The translations under genes and the position numbers were made by a program. 64,000 nt of DNA, taken from NCBI GenBank assembly GCA_964423615.1, contig CAYRFQ010000014.1, forward strand, positions 62,001 through 126,000, read 5' to 3'. Positions 8,710 to 16,791 of the stretch are shown piece after piece. This stretch comes from CAYRFQ01 sp964423615 (lineage in GTDB: Bacteria > Planctomycetota > Planctomycetia > Gemmatales > Gemmataceae). The first letter of the stretch is position 1, and each line of letters starts with the position of its first letter. Below the pieces are notes generated by a model. The model saw nothing but the letters and a program-made list of their open reading frames with translations. It made no database searches and was not told the origin of the DNA.

Positions 8710-9537
8710 TCACCCGCGACGGTCAACCGTCGTGCGTGAAGCCGTGTTAGTCGCGGGCTTCCTGGCTCGGATATGCAGAAAGTACGCCGCCACCTGCGTA
8801 TCTTGCAGGTCCGGGCATTTCTTCACAGTCTCGTCGTCCGCCCGCGGTTCTCGCACTTCCTCGAGAACGAAACCCGTCTGGATGAGCAGGTTCAGCCATT
8901 CACTAACTGTCCGCCTGAATCTCGGAGTCTTGAACGGCTTGTACTTCTTCCTCTCATCCAACGGAACCGAGCCGAAGATCCATTCGGGTACTTCTCCATC
9001 CGTCCTCTCGAAGTAGCCGCCGACCTCAAGAGCGTAGGTCTTCCCGTTCTCGTCTCGGAGATTCCGGCGATGCGGCGGGTTGTAGCAGGGATGTTCAATC
9101 GAGAACTGCAGAAACGCGTCGGGCTTGAGGACACGAAACGCCTCGGACAGCACCTTGTCTGTCTCAGGAACGTCCATAAAGCACATAAACGATGCGGCGA
9201 AATCAAACGAAGCGTCCGGGTATGGCAACTCTACGGCACTGCCAATCTGAAAAGCGATTCCGAGTGGTTCCTCTGTCTCGCACTCCTGAGCATACTGAAC
9301 GAACACCTCCGAGACATCCACGGCAGACATTTTCGCGCCTAACCGAGCCAGCAAACGGGTGTTGTGCCCTTCCCCGCAGCCGATGTCCAATCCCTTCAGG
9401 CCATCCACACTGGGGAGCATTTCGAGAAAAGCAGGCGTGTTGAGGTGGTCGCGGTAAACGTCGTATCCAGCACGTGAAAGCTCAGTCCAAGCCTCTGCGT
9501 TCTCGTTCCAATATTTGCCGACTTCGTGATGATCCAC
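8710..9537 (-). CDS. Class I SAM-dependent methyltransferase
   Basis: About 275 residues, cytoplasmic. Motif I (LKGLDIGCGEGHNTRLLA) is at about residue 47, the acidic motif II (MSAVDVSE) follows, then ELPYPDASFDFAASFMCFMD (motif IV region) and a post-motif FRVLKPDAFLQFSI. These are typical of the Methyltransf_11 group acting on small molecules. The substrate is unknown and neighbours give no clue. The GTG start at 9537 is favoured by a GGAGAAG site just upstream; an in-frame TTG at 9558 gives a seven-residue extension. It is followed by a 233-bp gap to the BPL-N gene. Confidence 0.85.
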   Translation of the reverse strand: MDHHEVGKYWNENAEAWTELSRAGYDVYRDHLNTPAFLEMLPSVDGLKGLDIGCGEGHNTRLLARLGAKMSAVDVSEVFVQYAQECETEEPLGIAFQIGSAVELPYPDASFDFAASFMCFMDVPETDKVLSEAFRVLKPDAFLQFSIEHPCYNPPHRRNLRDENGKTYALEVGGYFERTDGEVPEWIFGSVPLDERKKYKPFKTPRFRRTVSEWLNLLIQTGFVLEEVREPRADDETVKKCPDLQDTQVAAYFLHIRARKPATNTASRTTVDRRG

Positions 9538-9576
9538 TCGTACTTCTCCGACGCACAATACAAATCAACCACGAAC

Positions 9577-9945
9577 TTACGAATTGGCCATATCCGTCTT
9601 GTTCGACAATTCCTGAGGATTTCCAACCTTAGGTTGCTCACTAACACCTTGCTCAACAAGATGGCCTACTAGCTTCAACATTTTTATTTTTGTGTCAACG
9701 TGACAGACCATCAGAAGCTGGAACACAAACAGGCCGAAGACAGAAACTATTTCTGTATTGAACAAATTCTGTGTGATAAGCCCAAAGATCATGAACCCAA
9801 ATAGGCCCAAGAGAGTCAACATCGCGGCGGTAAGCCCCACGTTCCGTGCTTCGGACAGCTGACGAATCTCGCGCTCACGTCTTAAGGGATCAGCCGCGCA
9901 CTTCAATAATTTCTCATCCGATCGCAGCCACAACTTCCCTATCAT
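9577..9945 (-). CDS. Small membrane protein, unknown function
   Basis: 122 residues with a basic cytoplasmic N-terminus, a helix containing RREREIRQLSEARN, then two membrane segments (AAMLTLLGLFGFMIFGLI and IVSVFGLFVFQLLMVC) and a soluble tail. No family is recognised. ATG 9945 is preferred over an in-frame start at 10023, which would add 26 non-conserved-looking residues and abut the next gene. It lies on the same strand as the 10025-10543 gene, separated by 79 bp, so the two may be co-transcribed. Confidence 0.6.
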   Translation of the reverse strand: MIGKLWLRSDEKLLKCAADPLRREREIRQLSEARNVGLTAAMLTLLGLFGFMIFGLITQNLFNTEIVSVFGLFVFQLLMVCHVDTKIKMLKLVGHLVEQGVSEQPKVGNPQELSNKTDMANS

Positions 9946-10024
9946 CGTATCGCCCTTTCGTCGTAAGTATAAGAAAACCGCCACAGCCTCCTTCGTCGGG
10001 TGCAGCTCTTGGTTCAGCACCACT

Positions 10025-10543
10025 TCAGTCGTCCGATTCGTCGTTCAAGCCGCCCGGGAACAACAAGCCTCCCCCGTCTTGCCCACTCGAACGATCATCT
10101 GACGAGTGGTCCGTCCTTCGAGTTGATGGGTAAGAACTTCCTGATCCAATGTCGGTGCTGCTGGGACTTTCCCGTTTCACACTTGGTGAGACTTGCGAGG
10201 ATTTAGGTCGTGGAGGTAGGCCTCCCGCCGCTGATTCGAGTGCGGTACTCACTTCAACTCGGGCGTCTGGATCATAAGACTGGGCGTCGATCAACCGTTG
10301 GTTGGTTGCCAACGCATCACTCAATGCCGTTATGAAGGAATCGAGCCGTTCTCGGGTGGAAAAATGAATCCTACACTTCCCGCCAGCCAAGATAAATTGG
10401 ACCCAGCAACCGTTTTTTGGCTCCGACAAAAGTTCAAGAACCAACTCGTCGTCACTAGTTTTCGTTTGTCTTGGGGATGTGCGTATGATTGCTCCCGTAA
10501 GGTCAATCGCGAGAAAGTCTTCCCTGCGTAATTGAAGCCACAT
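10025..10543 (-). CDS. Hypothetical protein with disordered C-terminus
   Basis: 172 residues. The first 90 form a compact beta-rich region with a PH-like feel (DELVLELLSEP, CWVQFILAGGKCRIHFSTRERLDSF). After residue 100 the chain is Ser/Pro/Asp-rich and probably disordered, ending in a Gly-rich segment (GQDGGGLLFPGGLND). ATG 10543 has a very strong ribosome binding site (GGAGGGGAG), good evidence of a real gene. No family is recognised. Confidence 0.65.
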   Translation of the reverse strand: MWLQLRREDFLAIDLTGAIIRTSPRQTKTSDDELVLELLSEPKNGCWVQFILAGGKCRIHFSTRERLDSFITALSDALATNQRLIDAQSYDPDARVEVSTALESAAGGLPPRPKSSQVSPSVKRESPSSTDIGSGSSYPSTRRTDHSSDDRSSGQDGGGLLFPGGLNDESDD

Positions 10544-10897
10544 GATACACTCCCCTCCTCTTTCGAACGACCAAGCTCACCCGCGGCAAGGGCAGCTGAG
10601 GACGACAACTTTGAGAAAGCAGACACTACTCCCGCCATCGGTCTGCAATGCGTCGTTCGATTTACACTTACAAACGATGAATAGGATCCTGGTCGTGAAA
10701 CCCAATGCAGATCTCTACTCCTTGCGGGAGTTTCCTGGTAACAACCGTTCTTAATGCCCTGGTTGTTCGCGCGATCAACAAGAGGGTGATGGCGGTAGCA
10801 ACAGACTGAGCCGTACAAATAGTTAAAATCTGCAACCGTCTCCGCCGTCCGCTGCAGCACCTCGTACGGCCATTCCTGTCCGTTGCCTCGAACGCAA
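10544..10897. other. Non-coding interval between padC and the 10543 gene
   Basis: 354 bp downstream of padC and upstream of the next minus-strand gene. It should hold the promoter for the 10543 gene. Minus-strand open frames cross it but lack any recognisable protein pattern. No hairpin with a T tract was seen. Confidence 0.4.
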
Positions 10898-11404
10898 TCA
10901 GTTTTTTCTATCTGCGTACCCAGGTGGCAGCTGGTCGGGTGGGCAGATAATGATGTCATCCCGACCAGGACCAACATCTTCCAAATAAGTAATCTGTGCA
11001 AATGTATTCTCGGCTATGTGCATCGGCCACGTAGGTCCTTGTTCACGCAACTTGAGCATCTCTTCGTCGTGCTCGTCTTCGTGACAGATCGTAGGTCCCG
11101 GGTTATCAATGATCCACTGAGGCATCAAGAAATAGGAGTGAAGCCACCGTTCCTTAATGTTCACGACCATCGTCACAATATTCCCGACGGGTTCGACCCA
11201 ATTAACACGTATAAGGTCATGACCAATGTTCGTCATATGGTACTTACGATTCGTTACCCATCGGCCAGCGACATGACCGCTGTGAATCCGGTAGTGCCCT
11301 TCGGTTTCACTTTTGAAGTAATATTCGTACTGCCATCCATTTTCGTAAGTGTAGATAATGTGCTTTCCGATAAGAATGCTAAAGTCTTGCTCAGGAAAAG
11401 TCAT
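10898..11404 (-). CDS. padC: Phenolic acid decarboxylase
   Basis: 168 residues, cytoplasmic, close to the family length of 160-170. The sequence follows PadC throughout: LIGKHIIYTYENGWQYEYYF, YRIHSGHVAGRWV, WVEPVGNIVTMVVN, LHSYFLMPQWI and FAQITYLEDVG. The conserved Tyr pair and Arg of the lipocalin-like barrel and the late Glu region are present. The enzyme removes CO2 from ferulic, p-coumaric or caffeic acid without cofactors, a detoxification step for plant phenolics. ATG 11404 has an AAGGAGA site. It is the first gene after ileS on the strand, 455 bp away, so it has its own promoter. No PadR regulator gene is adjacent. Confidence 0.93.
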   Translation of the reverse strand: MTFPEQDFSILIGKHIIYTYENGWQYEYYFKSETEGHYRIHSGHVAGRWVTNRKYHMTNIGHDLIRVNWVEPVGNIVTMVVNIKERWLHSYFLMPQWIIDNPGPTICHEDEHDEEMLKLREQGPTWPMHIAENTFAQITYLEDVGPGRDDIIICPPDQLPPGYADRKN

Positions 11405-11485
11405 GAAGATGTCTCCTTGCAGAATTCCAAGAATAATGATTGTCGAATTGGTTAATAATCCACGATTGGCCAAACAAGAACCAAA

Positions 11486-11628
11486 GGCTCTTCCGTTTCT
11501 GGGTGCCAAACTCGGTAAAATGGGCTGGTTCACGACTTTGAGACAGCCGCTTGTCTTCAGAAAGCCCGAAAAATTCGCAGCTTGCGACGTCTGACTCGAA
11601 ATTCTTGGCACCCAGAAACGGAAGAGCC
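11486..11628. repeat. 24-bp perfect inverted repeat upstream of padC
   Basis: Arm 11486-11509 (ggctcttccgtttctgggtg then ccaa) is the exact reverse complement of 11605-11628, with a 95-bp spacer. It lies 82 bp upstream of the padC start, within the 455-bp ileS-padC interval, which otherwise contains no credible gene. It could form a long hairpin, serve as a regulatory site or be a remnant of a small mobile element. No flanking direct repeats were seen. Confidence 0.7.
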
Positions 11629-11859
11629 AAACCAAACACCTTGGCAGCGCAACCTAACACCGCGTTTGCCAAACACAAAATTACAAGAGTAACAATCCCG
11701 TGCTCGCACCAACAATCGAATACCAGCAACTTTGTTGCTTATGGAGCACGTCACATTCTTCCGTTTCGGATACCCCAGTCGCGTCACCTAACATGGTAAC
11801 CGCACCTTGGTCGATCAAAGACTATCCAAAGGACTCGATACCCCTTTGCCACCTTTCAC

Positions 11860-14800
11860 CTACTCTGCCTTCTTCAACCCGATCTTCAACTTCTCTCCCT
11901 CGACCTTCACCTCCGTTCGGAATGTCGCTTGGCCATCCAACGTACCGTTGGCCCATTCCCGCACGAGAGTCTCCGCAGCAATATACTCGCGATGTCTCTC
12001 GATCGCCTCGTTCAGCTTCGTCGAGTCGGTTTCCAACGACAATACGATGCGATCTTCGATAGCCAGGTCAGCTTCCTTGCGGCTGTTCTGGACATACCGG
12101 ATGATGTCTCGCATCAACCCTTCGAGACGAAGTTCCTCGGTCAACCGAGTGTCCAAAGCGACTTGGGTCTTGCGATCACTCAAGCCCGACCAACCTTCTT
12201 CGGCATTGGGTTGGATGATCAGGTCCGTCGGTTCGAGTGTGATCGTCATACCGTCAACCATTAAATCCAGTGCATTGCCGGATGTCACCTTGGCGGCGAG
12301 TTCTGCCGAGTCGGATTGCCCAATGACTTTGGCGACCGCTTGCACCTGAGCACCAACTTTCTGGCCAAGCGACTTAAAGTTCGGCTTCACCTCGTAAACG
12401 AGTAGATCCTTTCCACCCGGTTCGTGGATCGAAACCTTCTTGACGTTGAGTTCCTCACACAGTTGCGTCCCGAATCGTTCCACAGCTCGGCGATCTCGTT
12501 CGTCGCCAGGTTGGACCTTTAACTCGGCAAGCGGCTGTCGCACCTTGATCTTCACCGCATTACGGGCAGCGAGCCCAAGCGACGCCAACCGTAACAACGC
12601 CTCCGTGTCCGCTGACAAGTCGTCGTCAATGAGCGACTCGTCGGCCTCCGGATAGTCGCAGTGGTGAACGCTCTCTTCCTTGTCATTATCACTCTTGAGG
12701 TTCTGGAACATCGACTCAGTCAGAAACGGAATGACCGGGGCAAACAACTTCGTAAGCGTCATCAACACTGTGTAGAGGGTCTGATAGGCCGCAAGTTTAC
12801 TATTGCCCTCTTCTTCCCAAAAACGACGTTTGTTCCGCCGCACATACCAGTTCGACAGCCGAGCCTCGACAAAGTTCTCGGCCTCCAAACAGAACGCTTG
12901 CACGCTGAAAACGGGGAACTCTTTGTGGGCCTTCTGGATGAGTTTCTGCAAGTCCGACAGAATCCACTGATCCACGTCTGGCCGTTCAGACACAGGAACT
13001 TGTGGCTGTGTCGGGTCGAAGTCATCGACCCGAGCTAACTCACAGAAGAACTTATATGTGTTAATGAGTTTATCAAAGAACTTATTCTTGATCTCCTGCG
13101 CAGGCCTCGGACCAAAATTGATATTATGCGCAGGGTTATGTCGCATATAAAGCCAACGTACGACGTCTGCACTCATGGGTGGACAATGCGCCACGGCAAA
13201 ACTCAGCTTCTTATCATCTTTAACTTCATCGATGACCTTGACAGAGAACGCACCCGGAACAACAGGTTTTTCGTTCGACTTGAGCAGGTGCTTGATGACA
13301 TAGCCGCGCTGCTCGTACTCTTCGAGTGCCTGTCCATCGGCAGCACCTTCGAAGGGGATGGAATTTCCAGCAGACTTATGCATCTCATCGCCCCACTGGT
13401 CGCGAACCAACCCGTGACCTAACAAATTCTTGAATGGAGCACGACCCTCCATCATTGTGCTCATCGCCAGGAGCGAATAGAACCAGTTCCGGAACTGACC
13501 CGGGAACGATTCGGTCACAAAATCCGCAGGGAACCACTTCTCCCAATACTCCCGATCGGTGTTATATTTCATCGTCGAATACGGCACGATCCCCGCGTCG
13601 AGCCACGGATTACCCACGTCCGGAATACGCGACATCAAGTTGCCATTCTTGGGATTCTTGATCTTGACCTTGTCGATCCACGGACGGTGAGGAGTGCGAC
13701 CTTCGAGATGTTCGATACCTTCCACAGCACGTTCTTTGAGTTCCTCCATCGACCCGATGACTTCGAAGTCTTCGGTCTCCTCGTCGATCCAGATCGGCAG
13801 AGCGAGTCCCCAGAATCGCTTCTTGGAGATCATCCAGTCGCCCATATTTTTGAGCCAATCCAGTTCCCGTTGTAACCCAAACTCAGGGATCCACCGAATA
13901 TCGGAACAGACCTTCATGATCTCGTCACGCCAGCTCATGTTGATGAACCACTCGTCGACGAGTCGGAACAACACCTCGGACTTACAACGCCAACAGTGCG
14001 GATAACTGTGCGGATACTTTTCGACGGAGAACAGAACCCCCTTCTCCGTAAGATGTTCGAGAATCCAGTCGGTCGTCTCGTGCGCGGTGGCGAGTTTCCC
14101 TGTCAACTCGCCAAAACCCTTAACATAAGTCCCATAATCATCGAGCGGAGCAATCGGAACGAGCCCATGTTCCTTCCCGAGTTCGAAGTCCGCGGCACCG
14201 CACCCGGGAGCGATGTGCACGATACCCGTACCTTCCTCTTCGCCAACGTCCTTCCACGGAATGACGCAATGGAGTTCCTTCGCTCCTTGTTCGGGTCCCC
14301 ACTTCTGTTGCTCGACGACTCTGGCGATCTGCCAAGGATATCCGTATTTACTCGATTGAGCGTCGAGTTCATCGAACGGGCCGTCATAGGCCCAGCCGAT
14401 CATCTCCTCGCCCTTGATCTCCCCTTCGATTTCGAACTCGCCTTTTTCCTTGAAGACTTGTTCGAGCGGCTTGAGCTTCGGAACCCCTTCGACCCACTCA
14501 CCCTTGTTGCGGTTCTTGAAGGCGGACTCTTTTCGCTTGGCCGTGAACGCCCCCTTGGCCATGTAATAGAGTTCGTCACCTTGGCGGACCTTGAGGTAGG
14601 TCAACTCGGGATTCACAGCCGCACCGACATTCGAACTCAACGTCCACGGCGTCGTCGTCCACACCAACAGGTTCTCGCCAGCCCGCTCGCGCAATGGAAA
14701 CTTCACAAAGACGGCCCGGTGGGCGACCATCTTGTAACCCTCGTGCATCTCCATCTGCGAAAGCCCGACGCCGCACCGGGCACACCACGGCATGGCGTCG

Positions 14801-15390
14801 TAGCCCTTGTAGACCAACCCTCGTTTGTGGCACTTCTTGAGAAACGCCCAAATCGTGAAATTGTTCTCCTCGGACATCGTGAAGTAACTTTTCCGCTCGC
14901 CAGACGGCCTGGCCCAATCTTCGTCCGTGCGGTCCCAGTCCATCCAATAACCGAGTCGGATCGATTGATCGGTCTGGACACGAGCGAACTTGTTGACGCG
15001 GTCCTTACACAGTTGCACAAACTTGTCGATGCTGGCGAACTTATCGCCGGGCACCAGGTTTTCGATGTCACGTTTGGATTTGAGCTTGAGTTCTTTCTCG
15101 ACTTCGACCTCGACCCAGAGGCCCTGACAGTCGAAGCCGTTTTGGTAACGCTGGTCGTAACCCATCATGGCGTGGTAACGCTGGTACGTATCCTTATACG
15201 TGCGGCCCCAGGCGTGGTGCACGCCCATCGGATTGTTCGCCGTAATGGGCCCGTCGAGAAACGACCAAATCTTCTTGCCGCGGTTCTTCTCGCGCAGTTT
15301 CTCGAACACCCCAATCTTGTCCCAAAACTCAAGGACAGAGCGTTCCTGGGCCGGTAAATCGACTTGCGAATCAACCTTCTCGAATGGCAT
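11860..15390 (-). CDS. ileS: Isoleucyl-tRNA synthetase
   Basis: 1176 residues, longer than the usual 930-1050. It charges tRNA-Ile with isoleucine. The class I HIGH motif is GVHHAWG at residues 56-62. The editing (CP1) domain occupies about 190-440 (LLVWTTTPWTLSSN, GTGIVHIAPGCGAADF), which removes misactivated valine. A WCARCGVGLS pair (202-205) and HCWRCKSE (465-469) are likely zinc ligands. The KMSKS loop reads DEMHKSAGN (668-676), a known variant without the first Lys. An insert of about 50 residues (687-738) follows it before ADVVRWLYMRH. The anticodon-binding and C-terminal domains complete it. It is monocistronic, divergent from the 15590 gene. Confidence 0.95.
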   Translation of the reverse strand: MPFEKVDSQVDLPAQERSVLEFWDKIGVFEKLREKNRGKKIWSFLDGPITANNPMGVHHAWGRTYKDTYQRYHAMMGYDQRYQNGFDCQGLWVEVEVEKELKLKSKRDIENLVPGDKFASIDKFVQLCKDRVNKFARVQTDQSIRLGYWMDWDRTDEDWARPSGERKSYFTMSEENNFTIWAFLKKCHKRGLVYKGYDAMPWCARCGVGLSQMEMHEGYKMVAHRAVFVKFPLRERAGENLLVWTTTPWTLSSNVGAAVNPELTYLKVRQGDELYYMAKGAFTAKRKESAFKNRNKGEWVEGVPKLKPLEQVFKEKGEFEIEGEIKGEEMIGWAYDGPFDELDAQSSKYGYPWQIARVVEQQKWGPEQGAKELHCVIPWKDVGEEEGTGIVHIAPGCGAADFELGKEHGLVPIAPLDDYGTYVKGFGELTGKLATAHETTDWILEHLTEKGVLFSVEKYPHSYPHCWRCKSEVLFRLVDEWFINMSWRDEIMKVCSDIRWIPEFGLQRELDWLKNMGDWMISKKRFWGLALPIWIDEETEDFEVIGSMEELKERAVEGIEHLEGRTPHRPWIDKVKIKNPKNGNLMSRIPDVGNPWLDAGIVPYSTMKYNTDREYWEKWFPADFVTESFPGQFRNWFYSLLAMSTMMEGRAPFKNLLGHGLVRDQWGDEMHKSAGNSIPFEGAADGQALEEYEQRGYVIKHLLKSNEKPVVPGAFSVKVIDEVKDDKKLSFAVAHCPPMSADVVRWLYMRHNPAHNINFGPRPAQEIKNKFFDKLINTYKFFCELARVDDFDPTQPQVPVSERPDVDQWILSDLQKLIQKAHKEFPVFSVQAFCLEAENFVEARLSNWYVRRNKRRFWEEEGNSKLAAYQTLYTVLMTLTKLFAPVIPFLTESMFQNLKSDNDKEESVHHCDYPEADESLIDDDLSADTEALLRLASLGLAARNAVKIKVRQPLAELKVQPGDERDRRAVERFGTQLCEELNVKKVSIHEPGGKDLLVYEVKPNFKSLGQKVGAQVQAVAKVIGQSDSAELAAKVTSGNALDLMVDGMTITLEPTDLIIQPNAEEGWSGLSDRKTQVALDTRLTEELRLEGLMRDIIRYVQNSRKEADLAIEDRIVLSLETDSTKLNEAIERHREYIAAETLVREWANGTLDGQATFRTEVKVEGEKLKIGLKKAE

Positions 15391-15589
15391 GGTTCGTCAC
15401 CTTGTTACATTACTTCACTCTACCGTTTGACGGTATTCTAGCAGAATAGAGGAGATTTGGACGGTGCGGGTTCGAGGCCTTGTTGTTCTCGAATTTCCTA
15501 GAAGTACTCGGAAAAGCACTCCTACTTCCAAGAATTTACGGTAAGGACTCCTGCCTTGGAGTGTACAATAAAGCCGTGAAGTGCCCCTG

Positions 15590-16315
15590 ATGGCTCACTT
15601 GCAAAAGGAGACAAAGTTGGATTCCGCTGTCTTGGAAAATCCTGGCCGGTCTCTGTTGGCAGAAGCTGAGCGTTTACACGCCCCGGAGACATTGCGGTCA
15701 GCGTTGCTAATAGCTTGGGCGGCTATAGAAGCGTTTGCTCGGAGGTTAATCGAACGCAAGACAAGCCAGGAGAATCACGTTTCTCCGTTGGACCTTATTA
15801 ATCAGCTCGTCGAGGCCGACCATATCTCCACAACGACTGCCGAGAAATTGCAAAGTGTACTTGAGATCCGGAATCGTGTGGCCCACGGCATTGCTATCGA
15901 AGAGATTTCTGACAAAACGGTTCGAGAACTGTTGAAAGTGGCTCGCCAACTTTACCTCCAAGACCAAGGAGAACACCAACCGCAAGGCAGGCAAGTCACG
16001 AAGGTTGTTCGAATTCATCCTCGCCTTCGTGATTCCCGTTTCAACCCGAGAGTCGAGAGAGCAACTCAGATTTTGAACGAAATCATGAAAGGAAACCACC
16101 ATATCGTGTACCTGGAGTGGGACCTTGCTCGGGACAAGATCGGACATGACGTGGCATTGCTTTCGCTTTGGGACTACTCTGGCCAAGTTCGAGCCACCTT
16201 TACGTTCGAAGAGCTGGGGAATGAAGAAAATCTCACCTTTCGATTAAAATTCGTTTGGGGAGATCTTCTCCGACTTCGGTTGGATCAATTGAGTGAAGGA
16301 ATGACCCAGGAGTGA
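15590..16315 (+). CDS. HEPN-like helical protein, unknown function
   Basis: 241 residues. Residues 25-125 form an all-helical domain (RSALLIAWAAIEAFARRLIE, LLKVARQLYLQ) with the motif EIRNRVAHGIA at about residues 98-108, the R-x4-H layout of HEPN and AHJR-type domains. HEPN motifs are often RNase active sites in toxin and defence systems, but here the family is not pinned down. The C-terminal half is a beta-rich domain of unknown type. ATG 15590 or GTG 15581 could start it; neither has a clear ribosome binding site. The broken coiled-coil gene begins 13 bp downstream, so the two form a transcription unit. A toxin-like role is speculative. Confidence 0.7.
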   Translation: MAHLQKETKLDSAVLENPGRSLLAEAERLHAPETLRSALLIAWAAIEAFARRLIERKTSQENHVSPLDLINQLVEADHISTTTAEKLQSVLEIRNRVAHGIAIEEISDKTVRELLKVARQLYLQDQGEHQPQGRQVTKVVRIHPRLRDSRFNPRVERATQILNEIMKGNHHIVYLEWDLARDKIGHDVALLSLWDYSGQVRATFTFEELGNEENLTFRLKFVWGDLLRLRLDQLSEGMTQE

Positions 16316-16328
16316 ACAGAAATCTACG

Positions 16329-16691
16329 ATGTCCCCAACGAATACCGAAAAAATCGACGAAGCTCTCCAAAAGATTGCCGGGCTCGTTGCGAACGTGCAG
16401 GCTTTAGATGATCGAGAGACTGCCCTAGCAAACCGGCAAGACTCTCTCTCGCAAGAAATTGCCGAACTCAAGAAAGAACTCGGGCGAGCTACAACGGATC
16501 GTGGCAAGCTGAACCAAAAGATGACAGAACTTGGCCCGGTCACAGACCTGAAGAGTCGATTGTTGGTTGTCGAAAGAAATATCTCTGAATTGCGAAGAGC
16601 TAGAGACTTGTGGATTTAACGTTTCTGGAACATCCTGGGACCTGTCGTCGGGGCAACGGTAGGGTGGCTCTTTGGTCGATTCCTGAAATGA
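16329..16691 (+). pseudogene. Coiled-coil protein with C-terminal membrane helix, interrupted by TAA
   Basis: The first 96 codons give a heptad-rich coiled coil (EIAELKKELGRATTDRG, KSRLLVVERNISELRRARD) and stop at TAA 16617-16619. The same frame then continues with RFWNILGPVVGATVGWLFGR and ends at TGA 16689. That tail is the glycine-rich membrane helix that normally follows such coiled coils, so the TAA appears to split one gene. Either the tail is lost by mutation, the base call is wrong, or the stop is read through. Function is unknown; similar small coiled-coil/membrane proteins occur widely. It follows the HEPN-like gene at 15590 by 13 bp. Confidence 0.6.
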
Positions 16692-16791
16692 TTACACATC
16701 ACCTCTGAGTTTTGTGTGCATCTCTACCTCTCGCTACAATAACGCACTCGGCATTTTCCCATTCCGTCCCACTTCTCGTTCGGAGCCGAAC

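Noticed and set aside
13996..15357. 453-codon open frame on the plus strand inside ileS
   Set aside because: Antisense to well-conserved synthetase motifs; a codon-usage shadow.
15455..15485. T-arm-like gggttcga near 15468
   Set aside because: No acceptor stem, anticodon arm or D arm can be built around it, so it is not a tRNA.
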